A stretch of 64,000 bases of DNA, taken from assembly GCF_003054025.1 (NCBI RefSeq), contig NZ_QBKG01000002.1, forward strand, positions 124,001-188,000, given 5' to 3'. The position numbers were made by a program, and so were the translations under genes. Position 1 is the first letter of the stretch; every line of letters begins with the position of its first letter. The notes below the pieces were generated by a model that searched no databases, was not told the origin of the DNA, and was given only the letters and a program-made list of their open reading frames with translations. This document shows positions 49,609 to 63,402 of this stretch, one piece after another. This DNA comes from Capnocytophaga leadbetteri. GTDB lineage: Bacteria > Bacteroidota > Bacteroidia > Flavobacteriales > Flavobacteriaceae.

Positions 49609-49639
49609 TTGGAGGGAATAAATAAAAAATATATCTTTG
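49609..49639 (+). promoter_or_regulatory. Promoter of the tandem apbE genes
   Basis: TTG (49609-49611), 20-bp spacer, TATCTTTG (49632-49639), 21 bases before the first apbE. Confidence 0.7.
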
Positions 49640-49659
49640 CGCACAATATTGATTAAACA

Positions 49660-50670
49660 ATGAAATATTTAATGTTTATACTTACTATGGTAATGGTGGC
49701 CTGCCAGCCTTCTGTAAACGAAAAAGTATACTTAATAGAAGGAGAGGCACAAGGGTCTACTTACCACATCAAGTACATAGCTGAGCGCGATGAAAATCTC
49801 AAACCAGCCATAGACTCGATACTTGAAGTGATAGACCGCTCAATGTCTACCTACCGTCCTGATTCGGCTATTTCGAAGATTAATCAGGGAGATACTACGG
49901 TGGTGGTAGATGAGCATTTTAGAAAAGTGTTTGAAGCTTCGCAGCAGATATGGCAAGAAAGTGAAGGACTGTTTGACCCTACAGTGGGTGTATTAGTAAA
50001 TGCTTGGGGATTTGGTAAACAAAAAATAAGCGAAGCAGACCTTCCTACTGATAAAAAAATAGATAGTCTTAGAAAATACGTAGGATTTGATAAAGTGGCG
50101 CTTACAGAAAAGAACCTTATAAAAAAACGATATACTGAAATACTTTTTGACTTCAACGCTATTGCCCAAGGCTACACCTCGGATGTAGTTGCTAACTATT
50201 TAAGTGCAAGAGGAATAAAGAACTACATAGTAGAAATAGCCGGCGAAATGTACTTAAAAGGTAGGAATACAGTTGAAGATAAGTCTTGGACAATAGGCGT
50301 TGAGAATCCGTTAAAACCATTAGATGATCGCGATTTAGTAGCTACTATTCAGTTTACTAACCAAGGATTAGCAACCTCTGGTAATTATAGAAAAGTATGG
50401 ATAGATAGCAATGGACGTAAATACGTACATTCTATCAACCCAATAACAGGTAGGGCTACCCAGAGCGATGTGCTAAGTGCTACTGTAGTTGCTCCCTCAA
50501 CAATGTTAGCCGATGGATATGCTACTATGTTTATGGTGATGGGATTCGCAAAAAGCAAGGCTTTTTTAGAAAAACATCCTGATTTTGCAGTTCTATTAGT
50601 GTATAGTGATGACAAGCATCAGGAAGCAATCTATAAGACGAAATCATTTGAAAAATTAATAATTCACTAA
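49660..50670 (+). CDS. apbE: FAD:protein FMN transferase ApbE (lipoprotein)
   Basis: A 336-aa lipoprotein (lipobox MVMVAC, Cys15) that attaches FMN to Thr/Ser of target proteins, including NqrB/NqrC of the Na+-pumping NADH:quinone reductase. Canonical motifs: EGEAQGSTYHIKY, NAIAQGYTSDVV, IVEIAGEMYLKG, ATSGNYRKVW, HSINPITGR and the Mg-binding DGYATMFMVMG. It faces the periplasm. The nqrF gene at the window end makes Na+-NQR the likely target. Confidence 0.92.
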   Translation: MKYLMFILTMVMVACQPSVNEKVYLIEGEAQGSTYHIKYIAERDENLKPAIDSILEVIDRSMSTYRPDSAISKINQGDTTVVVDEHFRKVFEASQQIWQESEGLFDPTVGVLVNAWGFGKQKISEADLPTDKKIDSLRKYVGFDKVALTEKNLIKKRYTEILFDFNAIAQGYTSDVVANYLSARGIKNYIVEIAGEMYLKGRNTVEDKSWTIGVENPLKPLDDRDLVATIQFTNQGLATSGNYRKVWIDSNGRKYVHSINPITGRATQSDVLSATVVAPSTMLADGYATMFMVMGFAKSKAFLEKHPDFAVLLVYSDDKHQEAIYKTKSFEKLIIH

Positions 50671-50706
50671 TAAAAAAAACTAAATAATTTTTTATAATAA
50701 GCAAAT

Positions 50707-51735
50707 ATGAAAACAAGAATTTTAACATTGTGCTTAGGAGGACTTCTATTATTCTCTTGTGATTCGAAAAAAGGAACTCCTAAATATCAAGAAATAGAAG
50801 GTGTAGCCGGAACTGTGGAATACCGAGTTAAGTACATCTCTACAGACACCATTAGTCTAAAGTCTTCTATTGATTCAATTGTGAGAACTATAGACAACTC
50901 GATTTCTGTTTATAACGAAGAGTCTATTGTTTCAAAAATTAATAAGGGATATGTGCCTATCAAAGCAGATGAGCACTTCAAAAAAGTATATACAGCTACT
51001 CGTGAGGTGTGGAAAGAAAGTGAAGGAAAATATGACCCTACAGTGGGGATACTTGTAAAAGTATGGGGATTTGGTCGTGAAATGGTACAGCCTATCTCTA
51101 AACTACCTACAGATCAAGAACTAGATAGTCTAAAACGATATGTGGGTTTTGATAAAGTGCAAATAGGAAGTGATGACTATGTTAAAAAAGACTATCAAGC
51201 TATTCAGATAGATCTAACCTCTGTAGTAAGAGGGTATACTGCAGATGTAATTGGAGACTTTTTACAAAGTAAAGGCATTAATGACTATGTGGTAAAAGTA
51301 GCCGGTGAAATAAAAGTAAGTGGTAAGAATACTGTAGAAGGAAAACCTTGGGTAGTAAATGTGATAGACCCTTACGAATTAGACTCTAATTATTCTGAAG
51401 TGACTCTAAAACTCACAGACGAAGCTGTCTCTACTGATGAAAACTTCCGCCGTGTGTGGATAGATGGTACAGGGAAACGCTTTGTGCATATTATCGACCC
51501 TTCTACAGGTAAACCTTTGGAAAGTGAAATGCTAAGTGCTACCGTAGTTACCAAATCTGCACGCGAGTCAGATTCGTATGCTACTATGTTTATGCTTATA
51601 GGTCTTGAAAAAAGTAAGGAGTTTTTAGCAAAACATCCGGAATTAAAAGCACTCTTAATATATAGTGGAGAGGATAATAAGATAGAAACATATATAACTG
51701 AAAACTTAAAACCACTATTGGTAGAAAAGAAATAA
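50707..51735 (+). CDS. Divergent ApbE paralogue (lipoprotein)
   Basis: A 342-aa paralogue 36 bases downstream of apbE, with lipobox LLFSC (Cys18). It aligns end to end with its neighbour but key motifs differ: EGVAGTVEYRVKY in place of A-QGSTY, VVRGYTADV in place of AQGYTSD, and STDENFRRVW in place of TSGNYRKVW, losing the TSG flavin-contact residues. HIIDPSTGKP and SDSYATMFMLIG remain. It is either catalytically altered, a different-specificity flavin transferase, or a non-catalytic partner. Confidence 0.8.
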   Translation: MKTRILTLCLGGLLLFSCDSKKGTPKYQEIEGVAGTVEYRVKYISTDTISLKSSIDSIVRTIDNSISVYNEESIVSKINKGYVPIKADEHFKKVYTATREVWKESEGKYDPTVGILVKVWGFGREMVQPISKLPTDQELDSLKRYVGFDKVQIGSDDYVKKDYQAIQIDLTSVVRGYTADVIGDFLQSKGINDYVVKVAGEIKVSGKNTVEGKPWVVNVIDPYELDSNYSEVTLKLTDEAVSTDENFRRVWIDGTGKRFVHIIDPSTGKPLESEMLSATVVTKSARESDSYATMFMLIGLEKSKEFLAKHPELKALLIYSGEDNKIETYITENLKPLLVEKK

Positions 51736-51760
51736 TAGATAAAGTTCATATTTATAGTAG

Positions 51761-51797
51761 GGGGCTGTTCTTTTGAAACTGAGCAGTCCCTTTTTTT
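51761..51797 (+). terminator. Terminator after the apbE pair
   Basis: GGGGCTGTTC (51761-51770) pairs with GAGCAGTCCC (51781-51790), including G-U pairs, followed by seven T. Confidence 0.82.
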
Positions 51798-51808
51798 AAT
51801 TTATTGTA

Positions 51809-52498
51809 ATGATAGGAATTATAGGCGCTATGGAGCTGGAGATTAATACTCTCAGGGCTACCATTATAGATTGTAAGGAAACAAAAATAGGGCGTTTTGC
51901 ATTTTATGAGGGGACACTCTGTGGTACAGAGGTTGTAGTGCTACTTTCGGGTATCGGTAAAGTAAGTGCTGCAGTGGCTACTACTTTGTTAATAGAAAAA
52001 TATAACCCCTCACTTATTATTAATACAGGTACTGCTGGAGGATTAGCTGATACCTCAGTGCACGATATTATTTTAGCTACTGAAGTACGTCATCACGATG
52101 TAGATGTAACGGCTTTTGGTTATGAAATAGGGCAGCAGGCGCAGATGCCTCCCGCTTTTATAGCAGATGTTCAATGGTCAGCACAACTGAAAGAAGTAGC
52201 AGCACAACATCAGTATCGCTTACATTATGGGCAAGTAGTGAGTGGTGATGCTTTTATTTCATCACCTGAACGTTTGCAGCAGATCGCTAATACTTTTCCG
52301 CAAGCCAAAGCGGTAGAAATGGAGGCTGCTGCTATAGCTCAAACTTGTTATCTGTTAGGAGTCCCTTTTGTGATGCTTCGTGCTATATCAGACAAAGCTG
52401 GCGAAGGTAATGCTATTTCGTATAACGAATTTGTAGAAGAAGCAGGTAGGATTTCGGCAGAAATAGTAAAGGCATTTTGCCAAAAGATTAGAAGATAA
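51809..52498 (+). CDS. mtnN: 5'-methylthioadenosine/S-adenosylhomocysteine nucleosidase
   Basis: A 229-aa enzyme (Pfs) that splits adenine from MTA and SAH, products of polyamine and methylation reactions. Family motifs: IGAMELEINTLRA at the start, GTAGGLADTSVHDIILAT, the substrate-binding AVEMEAAAIAQTCY and RAISDKAGEGN with catalytic Asp. It sits ten bases after a terminator T run with no clear separate promoter. Confidence 0.93.
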   Translation: MIGIIGAMELEINTLRATIIDCKETKIGRFAFYEGTLCGTEVVVLLSGIGKVSAAVATTLLIEKYNPSLIINTGTAGGLADTSVHDIILATEVRHHDVDVTAFGYEIGQQAQMPPAFIADVQWSAQLKEVAAQHQYRLHYGQVVSGDAFISSPERLQQIANTFPQAKAVEMEAAAIAQTCYLLGVPFVMLRAISDKAGEGNAISYNEFVEEAGRISAEIVKAFCQKIRR

Positions 52499-52506
52499 AA
52501 TAAAAT

Positions 52507-52550
52507 AAAAAACTTTGCCAAGGATGTAAAAGGCTTTGGCAAAGTTTTTT
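52507..52550. terminator. Bidirectional terminator between mtnN and the M64 peptidase gene
   Basis: AAAAACTTTGCCAA (to 52522) pairs with TTGGCAAAGTTTTTT (52536-52550), with A and T runs on both sides. It serves both converging genes. Confidence 0.88.
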
Positions 52551-52565
52551 ATTTGTACGCTGTTG

Positions 52566-53825
52566 TTATTTGGTGTAAAAATTAACAATTTTCTGTATGG
52601 CTCTTTCGCAGACAGGGCAGAAACCTTTAGGCTCATTAGACTTCATACGGCAGTCTTGCATAGGGCTATAAACCCCTTTGCTGGTGTACCCTCCTCCTTC
52701 AAAAGCACCTACTACTTTTTTGTATTTTTTAGTACGAGGGGTAGGGATAGGGGTATTTTTCTCCACCATATCTTTCCATTTACTACCAAAATCAACTAAA
52801 GTGGTGATGTTTTCTTCCCACGGTTCTATTTTTTGGTTGTACATATCCTGAAAAGTAGGATCCCAATCGTAGTAATACTCATCGGCAAGTCCCACAAAAC
52901 CGTGTCCGAACTCGTGTATATACACCTTTTCAGAGAGTTCGTTGTCGGCAGTGCCTAAATTAAGATGATTGTAAAAACCACCTCCGCCATAAATAGGGGT
53001 ATTGACTAATACATATAGTTGGTCATAAGGTACTGCAGCCGCTACATCAGCTATTTCTTTCAGACTGTTGGTAGTGAGGTAACGTTCCTGATTAAAAGTG
53101 TAAAAAGAAGAATTGAACGCTGTGTTTCGGTAAACATTTTTACCGGGCACATCAGTACCACTTTCAGCAGAAGGTACAGCAATAGCGCGCACATTGAAGT
53201 CTTTTTTGAGTTTGTCGAAAGGAGGAATAGTGAACATATAGTCGGTCATACGCTGGGCATCAGCATAAAACTTATCGGCTTCAGCAGCTGTATAACCTTC
53301 AGCAAGAATAACCAAATCTACTTTTTCAGAAGGGGAGCCGTTTATTAGTAGGTCTTTTGAAGGGTAATTGATAGGCATTTCTACCTTAATAAAATAATCG
53401 TCAGGGCGTATTTCGCGGCTGCTAAGTGGGTGAAAAACACCCTCACGGTCACGTTGATCAATCTGTACCCTTAGATTTTTTTTAGGAAACGGAATTTGAA
53501 TAGCGTGATAAAAGAGGCGTTTTTCGTTTTTAGCCTCATCGATAGCAGCCCACTCGTTAGAAAGTGAGTTAAAACCTTTTGAAAAGACGATTTTTGAACC
53601 ATCTAATACCAGCAGTCTGAAACTACCCCAGTTAGGTGCGATAAGCTGATGAGTGGGGCCACCCCAATATGGTTCTTTCTTCAGTTGTTGAAAAAGTACT
53701 TCAGTATGCTGGGCGTCGGTAAGCAAATTGAAGTCGATGCGTAGGCTCTTAGAAAAGTCAAAAACGCTTGGCTCTTGTGCCCAGATGCACTGAGCAATAA
53801 AAAAAACTAAAAATAAATGCTTCAT
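52566..53825 (-). CDS. Secreted M64-family metallopeptidase
   Basis: A 419-aa protein with signal peptide (MKHLFLVFFIAQCIWAQ). Zinc site IHEFGHGFVGLADEYYY near residue 302 (HExxHxxxxxxDE) is the M64 (IgA peptidase from Clostridium ramosum) hallmark. N-terminal ~150 residues form the Peptidase_M64_N domain (FDFSKSLRIDFNLLTDAQ). A closing CRMKSNEPKGFCPVCERAI holds cysteines. M64 members can cut IgA, but many Bacteroidota homologues have unknown targets. Confidence 0.9.
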   Translation of the reverse strand: MKHLFLVFFIAQCIWAQEPSVFDFSKSLRIDFNLLTDAQHTEVLFQQLKKEPYWGGPTHQLIAPNWGSFRLLVLDGSKIVFSKGFNSLSNEWAAIDEAKNEKRLFYHAIQIPFPKKNLRVQIDQRDREGVFHPLSSREIRPDDYFIKVEMPINYPSKDLLINGSPSEKVDLVILAEGYTAAEADKFYADAQRMTDYMFTIPPFDKLKKDFNVRAIAVPSAESGTDVPGKNVYRNTAFNSSFYTFNQERYLTTNSLKEIADVAAAVPYDQLYVLVNTPIYGGGGFYNHLNLGTADNELSEKVYIHEFGHGFVGLADEYYYDWDPTFQDMYNQKIEPWEENITTLVDFGSKWKDMVEKNTPIPTPRTKKYKKVVGAFEGGGYTSKGVYSPMQDCRMKSNEPKGFCPVCERAIQKIVNFYTK

Positions 53826-53852
53826 AATATATAAAAATTAAAAAATAATTAC

Positions 53853-53860
53853 TACATTTG
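53853..53860 (+). promoter_or_regulatory. Possible -7 box of the glycosyltransferase operon
   Basis: TACATTTG fits TAnnTTTG, 88 bases before the gene at 53948, but no TTG lies at the right distance. Confidence 0.35.
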
Positions 53861-53911
53861 CACTATAGTTAACCCTGTTTTTTTGATTACAAGTAGGTGT
53901 TTTTCAGCTGC

Positions 53912-53941
53912 CAAAAGTAACAATAAAATATTTAATACCAA
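53912..53941 (-). promoter_or_regulatory. Promoter of the M64 peptidase gene
   Basis: On the minus strand TTG (53941-53939), 19-bp spacer, TACTTTTG (53919-53912), leading to an ~80-nt leader. Confidence 0.6.
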
Positions 53942-53947
53942 AACAAA

Positions 53948-54979
53948 ATGGAACATATCGCTATTTTTAGAATGTCAGCAATGGGAGATGTAGCTATCAG
54001 TGTACCTATAGTAACTGCATTTGCTGACCAATATCCAGAGGTGAAAATTACGTATGTTACGCGTCCACTCTTTGCTCCTATGTTTGCACATATTCCTAAT
54101 TTGGAAGTGTTTTCGCCTGAGCTAAATGGCAAACACGCAGGACTATGTGGACTCTATAGACTGTATAAGGAGTTGAAAGCTAAAGGAATAGATGGAGTGG
54201 CTGATATTCATAACGTATTGCGTACTAATGTTTTGAGATTGTATTTCAAAGGAAGTGGGATACCTTTTGCCCAAATAAATAAGGGACGCATAGAAAAACA
54301 GGCACTTACTCGTTACCGCTTTAAGTCATTTCACCCTCTAAAGCCCTCTTATCAGCGTTATGCTGATGTGTTTGCTACTTTGGGATTTCCTATAGATCTA
54401 ACAGAAAATTATCTGCTTTCACCGCCCGATATAAGTGAAACAGTACAAAGAATGTTAAGTGAAACAGTGAATATAGGGGTGGCTCCTTTTGCTTCGTATG
54501 AGGGGAAACAGTACCCTTTTGAGAAGATGTGTGAAGTGATTCAGCAACTTTCAGCGCAATATCCTAATGGTAAAATATATATATTCGGAGGAGGAAAGAA
54601 AGAAGAGGAAAAAGTAAAGCAAATATGCTTACCTAATGCTGAGAATATGGTAGGGAAGCTATCATTTAAGCAAGAGTTAGAACTTATTTCTAGGTTAGAT
54701 GTGATGGTAGCTATGGATAGCGGTAATGCACATCTATCGGCTATGTATGGAGTACCAACTATTACTATTTGGGGCGTGACCCATCCATACGCTGGTTTTT
54801 ATCCGTATGCTCAGCCGATAGAAAATGCTCTTTTGGCAGATAGAACACATTTTCCACTTGTTCCTACTTCAGTTTATGGCAAGAAATATCCTAAAGGATA
54901 TGATAAAGCGATAGAAACAATTACAGTAGAGGCAATTTTAAATAAAGTGAGGGAAGTAATAAATAAAGAAGAAAAATAA
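53948..54979 (+). CDS. Glycosyltransferase family 9 (heptosyltransferase-like)
   Basis: A 343-aa GT9 protein, the family of ADP-heptose:LPS heptosyltransferases. N-terminal IFRMSAMGDVAISVPIVTAFADQYP with the conserved acidic residue, and C-terminal nucleotide-binding VAMDSGNAHLSAMYGVPTITIWGVTHPY near 255-285. It adds a sugar to the lipopolysaccharide core or a related glycan in the cytoplasm. Heads the operon with aroQ. Confidence 0.88.
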   Translation: MEHIAIFRMSAMGDVAISVPIVTAFADQYPEVKITYVTRPLFAPMFAHIPNLEVFSPELNGKHAGLCGLYRLYKELKAKGIDGVADIHNVLRTNVLRLYFKGSGIPFAQINKGRIEKQALTRYRFKSFHPLKPSYQRYADVFATLGFPIDLTENYLLSPPDISETVQRMLSETVNIGVAPFASYEGKQYPFEKMCEVIQQLSAQYPNGKIYIFGGGKKEEEKVKQICLPNAENMVGKLSFKQELELISRLDVMVAMDSGNAHLSAMYGVPTITIWGVTHPYAGFYPYAQPIENALLADRTHFPLVPTSVYGKKYPKGYDKAIETITVEAILNKVREVINKEEK

Positions 54980-54985
54980 ATAGAT

Positions 54986-55405
54986 ATGAAAAAAATAATG
55001 ATTATAAATGGGCCTAACCTAAATCTTTTAGGTAAAAGAGAACCAGAAGTATATGGAAGTCAGACTTTTGAAGATTATTTAGCACTGCTTCAAACTCAAT
55101 ACCCAGAAGTAGCATTACATTATTTCCAGAGCAATAGTGAAGGGGGTCTTATTGATAAAATACAAGAAATAGGTTTTACTTATGATGGTATCATACTTAA
55201 TGCAGGAGGGTATACGCATACCTCAGTGGCATTAGCAGATGCAGTAAAAGCAGTATCTACACTAGTGGTAGAGGTGCATATATCAAATACCTTTGCTCGT
55301 GAGGCTTTTAGGCATCATTCGTATCTATCGCCAGTAGTGAAAGGGTGCATAGTAGGTTTTGGTATGAAGAGTTACGAATTGGCACTGCTGAGTTTTATAA
55401 GTTAG
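54986..55405 (+). CDS. aroQ: 3-dehydroquinate dehydratase type II
   Basis: A 139-aa enzyme of the shikimate pathway, trans-eliminating water from 3-dehydroquinate. Signature IINGPNLNLLGKREPEVYG with catalytic Tyr24 region, ILNAGGYTHTSVALADA and EVHISNTFARE near 100. Size matches the family. Begins six bases after the glycosyltransferase stop. Confidence 0.95.
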   Translation: MKKIMIINGPNLNLLGKREPEVYGSQTFEDYLALLQTQYPEVALHYFQSNSEGGLIDKIQEIGFTYDGIILNAGGYTHTSVALADAVKAVSTLVVEVHISNTFAREAFRHHSYLSPVVKGCIVGFGMKSYELALLSFIS

Positions 55406-55445
55406 AAATGAGATATTGTTGAAAGAATTGTGTCCTAAACTGTTA

Positions 55446-55958
55446 ATGAAAAAACTATATAAAAAGAAAATTATAACTCCAATAGGAGTGATGATAGCAA
55501 TGGCAACCGATGAAGCTATCTGCTTACTTGATTTTTTCGATAGTAAAACATTACTAATAGACCAAACTATAGCAATGCAACATTTTAAAATTACTGATGA
55601 TGAGGAGAAAGATACGCCATTGCTTTTAGAATTAGCACACCAATTGAATGAATATTTTGCTAAAGAAAGAAAGGAATTTACGCTTCCTATACAGCTTATT
55701 GGTACTTCTTTTCAGGAAGAAGTGTGGAGAGTACTACAAACAATACCTTATGGAGAAACTCGTACTTATAAAGAGCAGGCAATAGCAGTAGGCAATCCTA
55801 AGGGAGTAAGAGCAGTAGCCAATGCTAATGCGAAGAACCGTATTTCTATAATAATACCTTGCCATCGTGTGATTGGTACTAATGGAACGCTTACAGGTTA
55901 TGCAGGAGGTCTTGATAGAAAGAAGTTTTTATTAGACCTTGAGCGTCAAAACTTATAA
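55446..55958 (+). CDS. ogt: Methylated-DNA--protein-cysteine methyltransferase
   Basis: A 170-aa DNA repair protein that takes the methyl group from O6-methylguanine onto its own cysteine. Active site IIIPCHRVIG with Cys, the GTSFQEEVWRVLQTIPYGETRTYKE helix-turn-helix region and GGLDRKKFLLDLE end are all typical. ATG 55446 chosen; in-frame TTG codons from 55416 are less likely. Confidence 0.92.
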   Translation: MKKLYKKKIITPIGVMIAMATDEAICLLDFFDSKTLLIDQTIAMQHFKITDDEEKDTPLLLELAHQLNEYFAKERKEFTLPIQLIGTSFQEEVWRVLQTIPYGETRTYKEQAIAVGNPKGVRAVANANAKNRISIIIPCHRVIGTNGTLTGYAGGLDRKKFLLDLERQNL

Positions 55959-55970
55959 TTTTTTATATCA

Positions 55971-56915
55971 GTGGATTTTAGAACAATTATTCCTATTTCT
56001 AAGGTTGATACTTCTATTACTTATCATAGTCGTATTGTGAGTTTAGGCTCTTGTTTTGCTGTGAATATGGGTGAGAAGTTTGCTTATTACAAGTTTCCGA
56101 TAACACTTAATCCCTTTGGCATTCTCTTTCATCCTTTGGCTATTGAGAATATTATTACTCGAGCTCTACAGTCAATACCTTATATAGCTGAAGACTTTTT
56201 TCTTCATAATGAACTATGGCATAGTTTTGATTTTCACTCGGATATGAGTCATATTTCACTCAAAGAGTCAATATCTTTAGCTAACAGGCAACAGACATTG
56301 CTTTATGATACATTGCATAGAGCTAATTTCTGTTTTCTTACGCTTGGTACAGCTTGGGTGTATATCTATAATAGTACTGATAGAATAGTAGCTAACTGCC
56401 ATAAACTTCCTCAACAACATTTTTCTAAAAGGCTTCTATCAATAGAAGAAATAGGAGAGAGTCTTATTCGTATAGCTCAATTGCTAAAGCAAATTAATCC
56501 TTCAATGCAGTTAGTTATTACTATTTCTCCTGTACGGCATATTAAAGATGGTTTTTTAGAAAACCAAGTAAGTAAGTCGCAACTTTTCTCGGCACTTTAT
56601 CCTCTAATTACTTCTGGTTATTATACTTATTTTCCAGCTTATGAGTTGCTTTTAGATGAACTTCGCGACTATCGATTTTATGCTAATGATATGGTGCATC
56701 CTTCAGAAATGGCAATAAATTATATATGGGAGCGCTTGGTAGCTACTTATATAGATACAGCTACTCAAATGGATATGAAGCAAGCAGAAAGTATTCAGAA
56801 GGCTTTTCTACATCGTCCGTTTAACCCTGATACAGAAAAACATCAGCAATTTTTAATACAATTACAACAAAAAATGGAGATATTTACTATGAAATACCCC
56901 CATATTAATTTTTAG
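55971..56915 (+). CDS. GSCFA-family protein
   Basis: A 314-aa protein with the family-naming motif VSLGSCFAVNMGEKF (GSCFA) and NPFGILFHPLAIENII. Members belong to the SGNH-like hydrolase/esterase group; HPSEMAINYIWERL near residue 245 carries the catalytic His in that reading. Substrate unknown. GTG start 55971, 12 bases after the upstream stop; last gene of the operon. Confidence 0.85.
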   Translation: MDFRTIIPISKVDTSITYHSRIVSLGSCFAVNMGEKFAYYKFPITLNPFGILFHPLAIENIITRALQSIPYIAEDFFLHNELWHSFDFHSDMSHISLKESISLANRQQTLLYDTLHRANFCFLTLGTAWVYIYNSTDRIVANCHKLPQQHFSKRLLSIEEIGESLIRIAQLLKQINPSMQLVITISPVRHIKDGFLENQVSKSQLFSALYPLITSGYYTYFPAYELLLDELRDYRFYANDMVHPSEMAINYIWERLVATYIDTATQMDMKQAESIQKAFLHRPFNPDTEKHQQFLIQLQQKMEIFTMKYPHINF

Positions 56916-56937
56916 GGAATAGAGTTAAGATAATAAT

Positions 56938-61586
<4,649 letters not shown>

Positions 61587-61630
61587 AAAGCTGTTGGTTT
61601 ATTTATGACTATAAACTTATTTTTCGGCAA

Positions 61631-61661
61631 CAAAATTACAAAATATTTTGTTAAAGACCAA
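61631..61661 (-). promoter_or_regulatory. Promoter of the sulfatase operon
   Basis: On the minus strand TTG (61661-61659), 20-bp spacer, TAATTTTG (61638-61631), 45 bases upstream of the start. Confidence 0.65.
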
Positions 61662-61682
61662 AAAAAAATCCTAAAATTTGTC

Positions 61683-62777
61683 TTATAAGTTGATGAGGCT
61701 TTCTAATGCTGTACTTTTACTTGGCATTGGAGCATTGATAGAAATGATATTACCTTCTTTATCTACTAACATATAACGCGGAATACTTCGCAAATCATAT
61801 AGTTTTTTGAATAATTCTTTTGTTTCTGGTGAAGCATAGAGATGAATACCGCTTAGTTTCTTCTCTTTTACCATTTTTTTCCACGCTTCTTTATCGCGGT
61901 CTACCGAAATACTTACAAAAGTAACGGGTTTGCCTTTATAAGTTTGCTGTAAGGTTTCTAAGAAAGGGAGTTCTTTTCTGCAATCAGGACAATAAGTTGC
62001 CCAAATATCGATGAAGAGCATTTTTCCTTTTAGATTTAGTTGCTCAAAATTTATGGACTTATCATTCATATCTACTACTCCTTCAAAAGGTGGGAACGGT
62101 TGTCCTGATTTGAGTTTATTAACCAAATTTATTCGCTGGTTGAGTTCTTGTAGAAGCTCAGTGTTTTTTATTATTTGTGGTATTAAAGCCATTAATTCTT
62201 CGTTAGTAGTAGCTGCCGAAGTAGGTGAAACCCCTTCTATGAGCAAAGGGGCTAGTGCTTCCTTGATGTTTTCTGATTTAATTGTTTTGAAGTCAGCTAA
62301 AATCTTTCCCCAAGGGTCATTGAACTCATATTGTACTTTATAAGAATAGATACGTAGCTTAAAAATATTGTGTACTAAAGCTTGATACTCAGGATAATCA
62401 TTAAAATCAGTAGCATTGTCTAAATCTACTGCAGTACATAAATCTTGTAACTCTTTGATAGCAGGAGCTTCTTCTTCAGTATATTTACGGTGATTCAACA
62501 GATATTCCGATACTATAACCAACTGTTGATAGCGGTTAGCTTTCTCTTCTTTAGCTACGAAATCTGCTGGCAAGTTCTTGAGTATTTCGGTGTATTGTTG
62601 GGCTATTGCCTGCATACTTTGTTTAAAAGCCATAGGAGATTGCCCTAAGAGTTCATTTTGTTTTTCAGCTGATTGTAAGCCTATGATTTCTTTTTGTTGC
62701 AGATAAGCCTTTATTGCTTCTTCTGGATTGGTACACGACACCAAGGCGCATACAAGGATTGCAAATATCTTTTTCAT
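61683..62777 (-). CDS. TlpA-like thioredoxin lipoprotein
   Basis: A 364-aa lipoprotein (lipobox ALVSC, Cys13) with a ~200-residue helical N-terminal domain and a C-terminal thioredoxin fold. The redox motif is WATYCPDCRKELPF near residue 265; the cis-Pro loop is IPRYMLVDKEGNII. Bacteroidota often use such proteins for periplasmic disulfide reduction, including cytochrome c maturation. ATG 62777 chosen. Confidence 0.88.
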   Translation of the reverse strand: MKKIFAILVCALVSCTNPEEAIKAYLQQKEIIGLQSAEKQNELLGQSPMAFKQSMQAIAQQYTEILKNLPADFVAKEEKANRYQQLVIVSEYLLNHRKYTEEEAPAIKELQDLCTAVDLDNATDFNDYPEYQALVHNIFKLRIYSYKVQYEFNDPWGKILADFKTIKSENIKEALAPLLIEGVSPTSAATTNEELMALIPQIIKNTELLQELNQRINLVNKLKSGQPFPPFEGVVDMNDKSINFEQLNLKGKMLFIDIWATYCPDCRKELPFLETLQQTYKGKPVTFVSISVDRDKEAWKKMVKEKKLSGIHLYASPETKELFKKLYDLRSIPRYMLVDKEGNIISINAPMPSKSTALESLINL

Positions 62778-62801
62778 AACACTATGATTTAAAAATATTG
62801 A

Positions 62802-62809
62802 CAAAGGTA
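62802..62809 (-). promoter_or_regulatory. -7 box of the TlpA-like gene
   Basis: TACCTTTG on the minus strand, 25 bases before the start. No well-spaced TTG seen. Confidence 0.45.
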
Positions 62810-62850
62810 CAATATTTTTTGGAAATCCCTCTAATTCTAACAATTATTCC

Positions 62851-62858
62851 TATTTTTG
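62851..62858 (+). promoter_or_regulatory. -7 box of the 62898 gene
   Basis: TATTTTTG, 40 bases before the ATG; divergent from the TlpA-like promoter 42 bases away. Confidence 0.4.
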
Positions 62859-62897
62859 CACTCAAAAGACCTCTCATAGGAAACAACAATTCATTTT

Positions 62898-63353
62898 ATG
62901 AATATAAATATTGAAGATTTTAGTCTTATTAATTTCATTTCTTCTGTTGAAACTATCCCTTTTTATTATGCCAGCATAGAAGGTATAGCCGATTGTTTGG
63001 GGTATTATATTATCTGTTTTAAGGAAAGAAATAGTGATTTTCTCTCTGCTATTAGTTTTGAGGATATTTTACCGCATAAAGAACTTACTGAAATAGCTAA
63101 TCATATTTTACAAACACTGTATATTCCCATCCGTTTTGGAGATGATAGTCTTCTTGTCGAATCTACCTTAGGACACCCTTTCTATACTGATGAAAAACTT
63201 TTTACTGACCGAAAGATATGGTATTATTACATCAATGAAGGAAAAGGACTTTTAAGCGTTGGTATTAATCTGGCAGATAAAGTTATGAGTTTAGAGATTA
63301 TCAGTCACCCCACAATTATAAAAGAACGAAAAGAAACCTTATCTATATCATAA
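62898..63353 (+). CDS. Hypothetical protein
   Basis: A 151-aa soluble protein without signal peptide. It mixes strands and helices (PFYYASIEGIADCLGYYIICF; HKELTEIANHILQTLYIPIRFG) and is rich in Ile and acidic residues, a composition seen in immunity-type and SMI1-like proteins, but no family is recognised. It has its own -7 box and terminator, and stands between the TlpA-like and nqrF genes. Confidence 0.6.
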   Translation: MNINIEDFSLINFISSVETIPFYYASIEGIADCLGYYIICFKERNSDFLSAISFEDILPHKELTEIANHILQTLYIPIRFGDDSLLVESTLGHPFYTDEKLFTDRKIWYYYINEGKGLLSVGINLADKVMSLEIISHPTIIKERKETLSIS

Positions 63354-63354
63354 A

Positions 63355-63384
63355 AAAATCCGACCTATTACTAAGTCGGATTTT
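63355..63384. terminator. Bidirectional terminator between the 62898 gene and nqrF
   Basis: AAAATCCGAC (63355-63364) pairs with GTCGGATTTT (63375-63384), with A and T runs on both sides. Confidence 0.85.
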
Positions 63385-63402
63385 GTATAATGTAGATAGT
63401 TA

